Positions 51,315-60,275 of a stretch of DNA of 64,000 bases are shown one piece after another. The position numbers and the translations under genes were made by a program. The DNA is taken from contig CAYMIN010000020.1 of assembly GCA_964390495.1 (NCBI GenBank), positions 12,952-76,951 on the forward strand. Direction: 5' to 3'. The notes below the pieces were generated by a model, which ran no database searches, was not told where the DNA came from, and saw only the letters and a program-made list of their open reading frames with translations. The stretch is from UBA11051 sp964390495 (GTDB taxonomy: Bacteria > Armatimonadota > Zipacnadia > Zipacnadales > UBA11051). The number at the start of each line of letters is the position of its first letter. The stretch's first letter is position 1.

Positions 51315-52508
51315 TCACAGCGGCACTGCGACGCGACGGCCCTCCTCGGCTGAAACGTAAGCAGCATAGGTGACCGCGACCACATCGCGGGCCAGCAGCC
51401 AGCCGGCCAGAGGCTCGCGGCCCTCGGCGATGACCTCCATGAAATCTTGGATCTCCTGATGATAGCCGCTAGCCCAGTGCTCGTCGGGTGAGGCGAAGTT
51501 CCAGCCTCGGCGTGTCGAGAGCTTCTCGGCCAGGTACTCAGCGCCGAAGCTGTCATCGGCCGGCGCGTAGGCCTCGACCTGGTCGTTAGGATTGATATGG
51601 CAGCGGATGCGGCCATTGGAGCAGAACAGCTCCATGTAGTTGTAGATGCCGCCGAGCACAACATCGGAAGAGACTACCTCGGCCACCGATCCGTCCTCGA
51701 AGGTGAGCAGGGCTGCGCCCCAGTCCTCGCAATCCACCAGGTCGTGCCTGAGATATTTCGGCTCCTCGGCCAGGAAGCTCTCCATCTTCGTCAAGTTGCC
51801 TACCTCCGCAACGACGGCGACGGGGCGGATCGGCTTACCATGCCTGTGGAGGCCCTCGAACTGCTTCATGTGCAGGACTCCACCCAGGGGATGAGAGCCG
51901 GTGCGCAACAGCGAGCCACCGCCGGCCAGCGACCAGTGGGTCACATAAGAGGCGTGGGAGCCGGAGTGGGATTCTTCGGCGCGCAGTCGCATGATCGTGC
52001 CACCGCCGGAGGCGACCAGATTGCGGGCCTTGGCAACCGCCGGAGCATAAACCCAGTTTTCCGCGTACATGAACTTCACACCGGTGGTGTCCAGCGCCTG
52101 TTCCATCTCCGCCATCCGCGCGAGCGTATAGTCGAGCATCTGGCGGCGGGGGACCGTAGCGCCGATGAGTTCGTCGCGGTCATGGCCGGCAGCAGCGGTA
52201 TAGCCGGTCAGCGGCTTCTCCACGATTACGTGCTTGCCCGCCTCGGCAGCCTGCAGCGCCATCGGTAGATGGAGATTGGTCGGCACGCAGAGGTCCACTG
52301 CATCAATCTGCTCGTCGGCCAGGAGTTCATCGTAGGTCTGATACTGCCTGGGGATGGCGTACTGTCGGGCGAAGCGGATGGCATTGTCGAAGTGGCCGGA
52401 GGTGACGGCCACAACTTTGGCCTGGATGCCGACCACTTTGCGGACGGCCTGAGTGTGGAAGCTGGCCGCGAAGCCGGTGCCGACCATGCCGATGTTGACC
52501 TGTTTCAT
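51315..52508 (-). CDS. Gfo/Idh/MocA family oxidoreductase
   Basis: 397 residues from ATG at 52508 (MKQVNIGMVGTGFAASFHTQ), with GAGGGGAA on the minus strand six bases upstream. The catalytic motif is IVEKPLTGY. The C-terminal domain has LLRTGSHPLGGVLHMKQFEG, with the family His. It is the longest of the four family members here and stands alone between a terminator and the divergent cdsA gene. Substrate is unknown, probably a sugar or cyclitol. Confidence 0.9.
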   Translation of the reverse strand: MKQVNIGMVGTGFAASFHTQAVRKVVGIQAKVVAVTSGHFDNAIRFARQYAIPRQYQTYDELLADEQIDAVDLCVPTNLHLPMALQAAEAGKHVIVEKPLTGYTAAAGHDRDELIGATVPRRQMLDYTLARMAEMEQALDTTGVKFMYAENWVYAPAVAKARNLVASGGGTIMRLRAEESHSGSHASYVTHWSLAGGGSLLRTGSHPLGGVLHMKQFEGLHRHGKPIRPVAVVAEVGNLTKMESFLAEEPKYLRHDLVDCEDWGAALLTFEDGSVAEVVSSDVVLGGIYNYMELFCSNGRIRCHINPNDQVEAYAPADDSFGAEYLAEKLSTRRGWNFASPDEHWASGYHQEIQDFMEVIAEGREPLAGWLLARDVVAVTYAAYVSAEEGRRVAVPL

Positions 52509-52812
52509 ATCTGTTCCCCTCTGAGGCGTTGCGGTATTGTGGTTGCCGCTGGGGGCCTGCTTGCTGCAGGACCTGGCGATACGGACTGCATCTGCTGCAG
52601 TGGCAGTGGCCCGGGGCGCACACATTGTTGCTTGGATTTGCCTGTCTGTCTGTTTCCGTGAGCTTGTGGGGCAATCCTGCCGGCAGAGACAACCGGCGGC
52701 ACAATTTGTCTAGCTCTAGCAGGTGTAAGGTGGAGTAACGGCTAAATATGCGACTGTCGCGGCGCAAGTCAATGGGTGGCAAGGCAGTCGCAAATGGCTT
52801 GAAGGAGCAGGA
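52509..52812. other. Divergent intergenic region, no gene recognised
   Basis: 304 bases between the oxidoreductase and cdsA. It should hold promoters for both directions, but I could not find a confident -35/-10 pair. No open frame with credible coding character. Confidence 0.4.
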
Positions 52813-53670
52813 ATGCTTGCGGAATTGCTGAGGCGGGCGATATGGGCGGTATTCGGCGTTCCGGCGCTGCTGGTACTGGCCTATGTCGGGGGCTGGTGGC
52901 TGTTCGTGGCCTTGTCGCTGCTGGCCATCGTCGGGCTTGCTGAATACTACTCCGGGGCCATGGCAGGCGGCTTCCAGCCGGCAGTGGGCCTCGGGTTCCT
53001 TGTGGGCATCGGGGTAGTGGCAGCGACTGTCTTCGCCCCGGCCAGCGCTACTGAGATCACCGTCGCCTTGCTGGTGGTGCTGGCAGCGGGGTCGTTGGTG
53101 GCGGTGTTGCGGCCGGGCTTCAGGCATACGGCGGTGGCGAGCTCGGCAATCAGCGTGTTCGGGGTCGTGTATGTGGCGGTGATGGTGTCTTTCCTGCCGC
53201 GGCTGTGCGAGGTGGACTTGCCGGCTGCCATCGGGGCAGAAGGGCTCGGCGAGTTCTGGCATCGGCTGGGAGTGGTGGTGCTGGTGCTGGTGCCGGTCTG
53301 GCTGTCTGACACTTTCGCCTTCATTGCAGGCAAGACCTGGGGTCAGCGGCGGCTGGCCCCGAACATCAGCCCGAATAAGACCGTCGAGGGGGCGATCGCC
53401 GGCTTCCTAGCGGCGCTGTTGGCCGTCCTGGCGATTGCCATGTGGATGGAGCTGCCCTGGTATCACAGTCTGATCCTGGGCGTCCTGGTGGGGAGTGCGG
53501 CACAGGTGGGCGATCTGTCGAGCTCGATACTGAAACGCAACCTCGAGATAGATGATTTCGGCACGATTTTCGGTGTGCACGGCGGCTTTCTCGACCGCTT
53601 TGACGGCCTGCTGTTCAGCATGCCGCTGGTTTACTACTACCTGCTGCTGTTCTTCGTGATCCTGAAATAG
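52813..53670 (+). CDS. cdsA: Phosphatidate cytidylyltransferase
   Basis: 285 residues with about eight membrane helices; ATG at 52813 follows GGAGCAGGA. SDTFAFIAGKTWGQRRLAPN and ISPNKTVEGAIAGF match CdsA. The C-terminal family signature is nearly complete (SILKRNLEIDDFG, then HGGFLDRFD) but the expected Lys before the conserved Asp is Asp, giving D-D. The enzyme makes CDP-diacylglycerol from phosphatidate and CTP for phospholipid synthesis. The lipid-kinase-like gene follows, in keeping with a lipid role. Confidence 0.92.
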   Translation: MLAELLRRAIWAVFGVPALLVLAYVGGWWLFVALSLLAIVGLAEYYSGAMAGGFQPAVGLGFLVGIGVVAATVFAPASATEITVALLVVLAAGSLVAVLRPGFRHTAVASSAISVFGVVYVAVMVSFLPRLCEVDLPAAIGAEGLGEFWHRLGVVVLVLVPVWLSDTFAFIAGKTWGQRRLAPNISPNKTVEGAIAGFLAALLAVLAIAMWMELPWYHSLILGVLVGSAAQVGDLSSSILKRNLEIDDFGTIFGVHGGFLDRFDGLLFSMPLVYYYLLLFFVILK

Positions 53671-53780
53671 GCCGCAACTTCCCGAGACGCCGACGCGCAG
53701 TTGGCTGATAGCCGGAGGTATCAAGCGGCGAACGCAGGGCATCGTGCCGATGTCGGATAGCGAAGCCTGGTGAGTAGCTG

Positions 53781-54668
53781 ATGCTGGTCATCATAAACCC
53801 GACCGCAAGGCTGGTCGGCAAGGTGGCCCAGGTCGGCGACGTGGTGCAGCAGCTTCTGGAAGCCGGGGCGACCCCCCGCGTAGCGCTGACACGACAGCGG
53901 GGAGATGCCCGGAGGCTGGCGGCGGAGGCCGTCCAGGCCGGCTATCAGCGCATCGTCGTCGCCGGCGGCGATGGCACGGTGAATGAGGTCATCCAAGAAA
54001 TCGCTGCAACGCCGGTGGAGTTGGCCGTGATTCCGCTGGGCACAGGCAATATTCTGGGGCGATACCTGCGGCTGCGGCCCGGCGACCTGGGCAAGGCCTG
54101 CCACTTGGCGGTGCACGGGCAGGCCGGCCCGATTGACCTGGGGGTGATGGGCGGGCGCTACTTCGTAGGTATGGCGGGTGCGGGCCTGGATGCGGAGATC
54201 GTGGATAAGATCAGCAAGCCGTGGAAGGAGATAGTGGGCTGGCTGGCCTTCGCCGGGCAGGCGGTGCAGGCGGTACTTACGGAGGAAGCCAAGGAGCTAA
54301 GATTGACGTTCGAGGAAGAGAGCTTCGCCGGGCCGATGTGGGGGGTCTTCGTGTCGAATCTCCCGGAGTACACTTACCGGCTGGAGCTGTCGAGAAACGC
54401 CCATCCCGACGACGGCCTGCTGGACTTTGTCGTGCTGCACCATCGAGGTTATGGCGAGCTACTCAACTTCGGGTTGGATACCTTCGTATGGGGGGCACCG
54501 GCTGACGACCACCACGCGGCCACGGTGGTGCAGGGCAGGTATCTGAGAATAGAGGCGGAAAAGCCGGTCAAATGGCAGACCGATGGGGAGATAATGGGGG
54601 AGACGCCGGCCGAATGCAGCGTCGAGCCGAGGGCGCTGCAGCTTGTCAACAAGCTGGCCAATGAGTAA
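53781..54668 (+). CDS. Diacylglycerol/sphingosine kinase-family lipid kinase (YegS/DgkB-like)
   Basis: 295 residues, start ATG at 53781. IINPTA opens the protein, the nucleotide loop GGDGT is at 62-66 and IPLGTGNILGRYLRL follows. The C-terminal beta-sandwich domain ends with VKWQTDGEIMGETPAECSV, the usual D-G-E region. It phosphorylates diacylglycerol or a related lipid, giving phosphatidate that the adjacent CdsA can use. The exact acceptor is unproven. Confidence 0.9.
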   Translation: MLVIINPTARLVGKVAQVGDVVQQLLEAGATPRVALTRQRGDARRLAAEAVQAGYQRIVVAGGDGTVNEVIQEIAATPVELAVIPLGTGNILGRYLRLRPGDLGKACHLAVHGQAGPIDLGVMGGRYFVGMAGAGLDAEIVDKISKPWKEIVGWLAFAGQAVQAVLTEEAKELRLTFEEESFAGPMWGVFVSNLPEYTYRLELSRNAHPDDGLLDFVVLHHRGYGELLNFGLDTFVWGAPADDHHAATVVQGRYLRIEAEKPVKWQTDGEIMGETPAECSVEPRALQLVNKLANE

Positions 54669-54730
54669 GGCTGCACCAGCACAGCCGTCGGCAGGCGACA
54701 TTGCAGTCATGAACGTACAGGAGGCAATAG

Positions 54731-55825
54731 ATGATCATCGGAGTACCGACTGAGATTAAGGAGGGCGAATACCGGGTGGCGGTTACACCCGCCGGCGCGC
54801 ACGCGCTAGTAGCTGACGGCCATCAGGTACTCGTCCAACAGGGGGCTGGCGATGGCAGCAACATCAGCGATGAGGAGTATCGCAGGGCCGGTGCCGAGCT
54901 AGTGTCCGGTGCGGGAGAGGTCTTCGGGCGCGCCGAAATGGTGATGAAGGTCAAGGAGCCGGTCAGCCCTGAGTATGAACTGCTCAACCAGGGCCAGATA
55001 CTGTTTACCTACCTGCACCTGGCCTCTTCGGAGGAATTGACCAAGGCAATGCTCGAGGCCGAGGTCATAGGAGTCGCCTATGAGACGGTGCAAAGAGATG
55101 ACGGCCACCTGCCGTTGCTGGAGCCGATGAGTGAAGTCGCCGGCAAGATGGCCGCTGAGGTGGGAGCCCAATGCCTGCAGAAACACTCGGGCGGACGCGG
55201 CGTACTGATGGGAGGAGTGACCGGTGTTGCCCCGGCGGAGGTAGTGGTCATCGGCTGCGGCACCGTCGGAGCATGTGCCATCAAAGTCGCGGCCGGCATG
55301 GGGGCGCATGTGTCCGCCTTCGACATCAACACCCAGCGGCTGGCCTACCTTGATGATATCCACGGGGCCGCCCTTACCACTCTTTACAGCAGTCCGCTGG
55401 CTGTGGCCGAAGCCACCGGCCAGGCGGATGTGGTAATCGGTGCGGTGCTGATCCCCGGAGCGCGGGCCCCGCATGTGGTGACAGAAGATATGATAGAGGC
55501 CATGAGGCCGGGGTCAGTCGTCGTTGATGTGTCAATTGACCAAGGCGGCTGCGTGGAGAATATCAGGCCCACCAGCCACGCCGAACCTACCTACATCGAG
55601 CACGGTGTGGTGCACTATGCGGTGACCAATATTCCCGCTGCGGTGCCGCGCACCTCGACCTACGCGCTGACCAATGCGACCCTGCCGTATGCCCGCAAGA
55701 TCGGCGAGCTGGGCATCGTCCAGGCGATGGAGCAGGATGCGGCCTTGGCCCGCGGTCTGAACGTAGCTGATGGGGAGATCAAGTATCCCGGCGTCCGGGA
55801 GGCCTTCCCGCACCTGGCGAATTGA
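54731..55825 (+). CDS. ald: Alanine dehydrogenase
   Basis: 364 residues, typical length. The N-terminus IIGVPTEIKEGEYRVAVTPA, then MVMKVKEP and the NAD-binding VVIGCGTVGACAIKVAAGMG are the AlaDH/PNT signatures. The conserved HAEPTYIEHGVVHYAVTNIP segment is near the end. It interconverts L-alanine and pyruvate plus ammonia with NAD. It ends at a hairpin before the convergent cstA gene. Confidence 0.96.
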   Translation: MIIGVPTEIKEGEYRVAVTPAGAHALVADGHQVLVQQGAGDGSNISDEEYRRAGAELVSGAGEVFGRAEMVMKVKEPVSPEYELLNQGQILFTYLHLASSEELTKAMLEAEVIGVAYETVQRDDGHLPLLEPMSEVAGKMAAEVGAQCLQKHSGGRGVLMGGVTGVAPAEVVVIGCGTVGACAIKVAAGMGAHVSAFDINTQRLAYLDDIHGAALTTLYSSPLAVAEATGQADVVIGAVLIPGARAPHVVTEDMIEAMRPGSVVVDVSIDQGGCVENIRPTSHAEPTYIEHGVVHYAVTNIPAAVPRTSTYALTNATLPYARKIGELGIVQAMEQDAALARGLNVADGEIKYPGVREAFPHLAN

Positions 55826-55849
55826 GAATAAAGTCCCGCAGACTAGGGT

Positions 55850-55885
55850 GCGCAACTCGTAGCGAGTTGCGCGCTTTGCTATTCT
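55850..55885. terminator. Hairpin between ald and cstA
   Basis: GCGCAACTCG (55850-55859), loop TAG, CGAGTTGCGC (55863-55872): a perfect 10-bp stem, followed on the plus strand by GCTTTGCTATTCT. The T content is modest; it may serve both convergent genes. Confidence 0.65.
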
Positions 55886-55917
55886 GACTGGTGTCATGTT
55901 GCGATGGGAACGGTTCT

Positions 55918-57609
55918 TTATTCAGCCGGAGCTTCAGACTTTGCGGCAATCCGGCGCAGGCGCGGCAGGGCCTCGCCGCTCACGTAAATCGCCAGGCCGA
56001 TCAGCACCACGCAGATGCCGCCAAGCACGTAGTTGGGCGAGTCGCCCAAGAGCAGCCCGTAGCCCTGGTACATCAGAGCCGCCATTGTGGTAATCAGGAT
56101 GAAGATGCCGGGCACAATCGCGTAAAGGCTGGGCTTGCCCATCCCGATTAGGTAGATGGCAACGACCATCAAAGCGAGAGCGGCAATAAGCTGATTGGCG
56201 GCACCGAACAGAGGCCAGAGGAAATTGCCGGTACCGGAAAGGCCGAGGTAGGTGGCGGGTACTAATGTGATAGCGCCGGCCAGCCAGCGGTTGTGCAGCG
56301 GCTGGAAACGGTCGCCGAAGGTCTCGGTCAGGACGAAGCGGCCCAGACGGGTGCAGGTGTCGAGAGTGTCCAGCAGCGTGGCGTTGAGGACAATGGCGGC
56401 CAGCAGCACCCCAGCCTGGAAGGTGATGAAAGGCAGGCCTAGGTGCGTCAGGTTGGCAAAGCCGCGGATGAAGGCGACCGCCGCGCCGCCGCCTTCCGGG
56501 TCTTCCATGAGGCTCAAAAGCACCAGTGACTTGCCGTCAGGCCCGACATGGGAACCGGCCCAGTAGAGGCCTGCTCCCACCAGGAAGACAACCGAGGCGG
56601 CCTGCACGGCCTCAAGCACCATGCCGCCATAGGCGATGGGCAGGCCCTGTGTCTCATTGGCAAGCTGCTTGACCGTGGTACCACCGGCGACCAGGGCGTG
56701 GAATCCGGAGACCGCACCACAGGCGACCAAGATGAACAGCATCGGCCAGAGCGGGCCGTGCTTGGTCACAACCGCTACATGAGCCGGCGCCTCCAGCGGG
56801 GCATTGGCGGCCAAGATAGCGATAAAGCCGAGGCCGATGCCCACCGCCATCAGCATGGCGCTCAGATAATCGCGGGGCTGTTCCAGAAACCAGATCGGAA
56901 GCACCGAGGCCAGCAGACAATAGACCATCAGGATGCCGAACCAGATGACGAAGGGGTCGCCGAGTGAGGCCGGAAGCTCCAGGGGCCATACGTAGCCGGC
57001 CCACAGCAACAATCCCAGCAGCACCGCCCCGATGATGGTTACCAGCCACAACGGCTGCCGCCATTTGTAGATAGCCAGGCCGATAACCATGGCCGCTAGC
57101 AGCAGGCCGGCATTGGGGATGACAACGCTGGGCGCGGTAATGAGCGTCTTGGCGGCCAGGATCCCGAACATCGCGATGACGAGTATCAGGGCCAGCCACA
57201 GAAACATCCCCATCACCACACTGGCACGCTTACCGACGAGGCGGCCGGCGATGTCGGAGATGCTCTTGCCCTGATTGCGGGCAGAGACCATCAGGGATAG
57301 GTAATCGTGGACGCCGCCGATGAAGATGGTGCCGAGGACAATCCAGCCGAGAGTGGCCGCCCATCCGAAATAGGCCACCGCAATTACCGGGCCGACGATG
57401 GGGCCGGCACCGGCGATGTTAGTGAAATGGTGGCCGAACAGCATCAGCGGCCGGCCCGGCTCGTAGTCTATGCCGTCCCGCTGGGCGAAAGCGGGCGTCT
57501 GGGCGTCCGGGTCAGGCTTGATGACGCGGCGCGCGATGAAGCGGCCATAGAAGTAATAGCCCAGCGCCAGGAAAATCAAGGTTGCGAGTGTCAGCAGGGC
57601 ACTGCTCAC
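55918..57609 (-). CDS. cstA: CstA/BtsT-family carbon starvation transporter
   Basis: 563 residues from GTG at 57609 (AGGAGG on the minus strand nine bases upstream). About 16 membrane segments. The family opening RFIARRVIKPDPDAQTPAFA is followed by FGHHFTNIAGAGPIVGPVIA, which is the CstA signature, and IFIGGVHDYLSLMVSAR. Family members import pyruvate or peptides during starvation. It is last in the pyruvate oxidoreductase operon, which favours pyruvate or a related acid as substrate here. E. coli CstA is longer (~700); this shorter form is common. Confidence 0.93.
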   Translation of the reverse strand: MSSALLTLATLIFLALGYYFYGRFIARRVIKPDPDAQTPAFAQRDGIDYEPGRPLMLFGHHFTNIAGAGPIVGPVIAVAYFGWAATLGWIVLGTIFIGGVHDYLSLMVSARNQGKSISDIAGRLVGKRASVVMGMFLWLALILVIAMFGILAAKTLITAPSVVIPNAGLLLAAMVIGLAIYKWRQPLWLVTIIGAVLLGLLLWAGYVWPLELPASLGDPFVIWFGILMVYCLLASVLPIWFLEQPRDYLSAMLMAVGIGLGFIAILAANAPLEAPAHVAVVTKHGPLWPMLFILVACGAVSGFHALVAGGTTVKQLANETQGLPIAYGGMVLEAVQAASVVFLVGAGLYWAGSHVGPDGKSLVLLSLMEDPEGGGAAVAFIRGFANLTHLGLPFITFQAGVLLAAIVLNATLLDTLDTCTRLGRFVLTETFGDRFQPLHNRWLAGAITLVPATYLGLSGTGNFLWPLFGAANQLIAALALMVVAIYLIGMGKPSLYAIVPGIFILITTMAALMYQGYGLLLGDSPNYVLGGICVVLIGLAIYVSGEALPRLRRIAAKSEAPAE

Positions 57610-57713
57610 TGGTGCAAGCCTCCTGCGCCGCCCGACTGGTGTCTGCGGTTAAGATAAGGCCCGACTTGATAGGAAGCCGGGCCCCGGTATTGCTTATGGG
57701 TTTGCGGGTCGTC

Positions 57714-58649
57714 TCATGCCTCGCCGCAGCGTTCGAGCAACTGCTCCCACTTGAGGTCAACGTGCTCCTGGATTTCCTTGCGGACCCGCTCGCCCGTGTC
57801 GCCCTTGAACAGGTGCCGGAAGCGGCCTTGCTTGCTGAGGAACTCGTCAACCGGCAGCTTCTCCTTGGGCTTGTAGGTCAGCTTCCACTCGCCGTGATCC
57901 ACCTCGTATAGCGGCCAGAAGCAGGTATCGGCGGCCAGTTGCGAGATGGATACGGTCTCTTCAGGAGCGCAGCGCCAGCCGAGCGGACATGGGGTCAGCA
58001 CGTTGATGAAGCTAGGCCCGTCAATCTCGAAGGCGCGCTCGGCCTTGCGGGTGAGGTCGCGCCAGCGGCCGGGAATGCTCTGGGCCACATAGGGCATATC
58101 ATGGGCGGCCATGCAGGCGGTGAGGTCCTTCTGGTGCATGGTCTTGCCCGGGAGGACTTTGCCGGCGGGACTGGTGGTAGTGTTGGCTCCCATGGGGCTT
58201 GCCGATGAGCGCTGGATACCGGTGTTCATGTAGGCCTGATTGTTGAGGCAGACGTACAGGAACTTGTGGCCCCGCTCCACAGCCCCGGACAGGGACTGGA
58301 AGCCGATGTCGTAGGTGCCGCCATCCCCGGCGAAGGCGACGAAATTGTAGTTGGTGTCAGCGTCAATCTGGCCCTGGTTCTTGAGCGACTGGTACATAGC
58401 CTCCATGCCCGCCGCAACCGCCGCGGCATTCTCGAAGGCGATGTGGAGCCACGGGATATTCCAGGCGGTGTAGGGGAAGATGGTAGTTGAGACTTCCAGA
58501 CAGCCGGTGGCATTAGCGGCGATGACCGGGTCGGCACTGGCCGCGAGAATCTGCCTGACCGCGATAGGTTCACCGCAGCCCGGGCAGAGACGATGGCCGC
58601 CGGTCAAGCGCATGGGACTTTCGGAAAGCTGCTTCAGGTTCTTTGGCAT
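57714..58649 (-). CDS. porB: 2-oxoacid (pyruvate):ferredoxin oxidoreductase, beta (TPP) subunit
   Basis: 311 residues. The N-terminal CPGCGEP cluster/TPP region is followed by GCLEVSTTIFPYTAWNIPW, the TPP-Mg motif GDGGTYDIG...NNQAYMNTG and SSASPMGANTTTSP. The pattern fits pyruvate-type PorB, using ferredoxin to make acetyl-CoA. It follows porA with 66 bases between. Start ATG has AGGAGGG upstream on the minus strand. Confidence 0.95.
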   Translation of the reverse strand: MPKNLKQLSESPMRLTGGHRLCPGCGEPIAVRQILAASADPVIAANATGCLEVSTTIFPYTAWNIPWLHIAFENAAAVAAGMEAMYQSLKNQGQIDADTNYNFVAFAGDGGTYDIGFQSLSGAVERGHKFLYVCLNNQAYMNTGIQRSSASPMGANTTTSPAGKVLPGKTMHQKDLTACMAAHDMPYVAQSIPGRWRDLTRKAERAFEIDGPSFINVLTPCPLGWRCAPEETVSISQLAADTCFWPLYEVDHGEWKLTYKPKEKLPVDEFLSKQGRFRHLFKGDTGERVRKEIQEHVDLKWEQLLERCGEA

Positions 58650-58715
58650 TGTGACCCTCCTAGGGAAATCGGACGGGTTGAGTTGCCGGCAACTGCAGCG
58701 CAGGCTTGCGCCCGG

Positions 58716-59897
58716 CTACTCGCGGACACCCAACCACGTGCAGACTTGCTCGACTTTGCCGGTATCGGCGATCTCGATCAGGCCGCGATAGACCGCCTCA
58801 ATCTCAGCGGGCCTGACCATGCGGCCGCCGAGGCCGTAGATGACATTGTTGAGCGGGATTGTCTGGCCGGCGGTGTACATAGCGGCGGCGATCTCATGGA
58901 ACAGCGGTCCGCTGCCGGCGCCGAAGGAGGCCGCTCGGTCCATGACACAGACGGCCTGGCAGCCGGCCAAGGCGGCAACGATCTCCTCAGCCGGGAAGGG
59001 ACGGAAACACCGCAGCTTCAGCAATCCGGCCTTGACGCCCTCTGCGCGGAGCTTGTCCACCACGTCTTTGGCAGTACCCGCCGCCGAACTCATCGCCACC
59101 ACGGCGATGTCGGCGTCATCGAGGCCGGGCGTCTCCATCAAACCGTAGGTGCGGCCGAAGGTCTCGCCGAAGCGCTTGCCTTCTTCGATGACGGCCTGCT
59201 TGGCGGCCGGGTAGGCCTCCCACTGACTGCGCTTGTGCTCGATGTAGAAGTCGTAGAGGTCAAGCGGGCCCATCGTGTAAGGGTTCTCGACATCCAGCAG
59301 CGGCTGATTGGGCTGGTAGGGACCGACCCAGTCGCGCACGGCGGCGTCGTCTTCGACCTCCAGCATCTCGTATGAGTGGCTCACCAGAAAGCCGTCGAGG
59401 CAGCTCATCACCGGCAGGCGGACGTCCATCCGCTCACCGATGGCAACCGCCTGGATCAGGTTATCGTAGCATTCCTGAACGTTCTCGCCGTAGATCTGGA
59501 TCCAGCCGGCATCGCGGGCGCCCATGGTGTCGGAATGGTCGCAGTGAATATTGATATTTCCGGAAAGGGCGCGGTTGACCACGGTGAGGATAACCGGTTG
59601 ACGCAAGGATGCGGTGATATAGAGAATCTCCCACATCAGGGCCAGACCGTTGGCCGAGGTCACGTTCATGACTCTGCCGCCGGCGGCAGCCGCAGCGGTA
59701 CACGCGCTCATCGCGGAGTGCTCGGACTCGACGGCGACGAAATTGGTGTCAACTTCACCATCGGCCACGAAGTTGGCGAAGGTCTGGACTATCTCGGTGG
59801 AGGGCGTAATCGGATACGCGGCTACCACATCCGGGTTAATCTGGCGCATGGCTTCAGCGACGGCCAGGTTGCCCTCCAGGGGCTGTAATTGTCCCAC
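58716..59897 (-). CDS. porA: Pyruvate:ferredoxin oxidoreductase, alpha subunit
   Basis: 393 residues from GTG at 59897 with AAGGAGG on the minus strand. Motifs: AEAMRQINPDVVAAYPITPS, VESEHSAMSACTAAAAAGGR, TSANGLALMWE and KLRCFRPFPAEEI. Together with the beta, gamma and delta subunits it forms a four-subunit POR that oxidises pyruvate to acetyl-CoA or runs reductively. Indolepyruvate or 2-oxoisovalerate enzymes are less likely given the pyruvate-type motif YPITPST. Confidence 0.95.
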   Translation of the reverse strand: MGQLQPLEGNLAVAEAMRQINPDVVAAYPITPSTEIVQTFANFVADGEVDTNFVAVESEHSAMSACTAAAAAGGRVMNVTSANGLALMWEILYITASLRQPVILTVVNRALSGNINIHCDHSDTMGARDAGWIQIYGENVQECYDNLIQAVAIGERMDVRLPVMSCLDGFLVSHSYEMLEVEDDAAVRDWVGPYQPNQPLLDVENPYTMGPLDLYDFYIEHKRSQWEAYPAAKQAVIEEGKRFGETFGRTYGLMETPGLDDADIAVVAMSSAAGTAKDVVDKLRAEGVKAGLLKLRCFRPFPAEEIVAALAGCQAVCVMDRAASFGAGSGPLFHEIAAAMYTAGQTIPLNNVIYGLGGRMVRPAEIEAVYRGLIEIADTGKVEQVCTWLGVRE

Positions 59898-59963
59898 AGG
59901 TGTAACCTCCTTCTGTCAGCTTGCCGGCTCCGGCGCTTCGGGCCGGAGCTAGCGGCACCTCAA

Positions 59964-60275
59964 CTAGTCTTGCTGTTCGGGCATATCTCCGCCGGGCTGC
60001 ATGGTGATGCAGTCCTTGGGGCAAACTTGGGCACAGATGCCGCAGCCCTTGCAGTGCATGGGATCAAAGGCGACAACTTGCTGGTCCTTGACGATGACGG
60101 AATTGTCGGGGCAGTAAACCCAGCAGAAGAGGCACTGGATGCAGCACTCGTCATCGCGCACCGGGTGGGTACTGCGCCACCCGCTGACATCGTATTCTTC
60201 GGCGTTGCCGGCCTGGGGAATGACGCCGGCGTCGGCCATCTCATGCCATTTGGCGTCGGGTGGGTAAACTCTCAT
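59964..60275 (-). CDS. porD: POR delta subunit, two [4Fe-4S] ferredoxin
   Basis: 103 residues. Two ferredoxin motifs are seen: CCIQCLFCWVYCPD and CKGCGICAQVCPKDC, giving eight cluster Cys. The N-terminus (VYPPDAKWHEMADAGVIPQ) matches PorD lead sequences. It passes electrons from the beta subunit to ferredoxin. The start overlaps the porG stop by four bases. Confidence 0.95.
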   Translation of the reverse strand: MRVYPPDAKWHEMADAGVIPQAGNAEEYDVSGWRSTHPVRDDECCIQCLFCWVYCPDNSVIVKDQQVVAFDPMHCKGCGICAQVCPKDCITMQPGGDMPEQQD

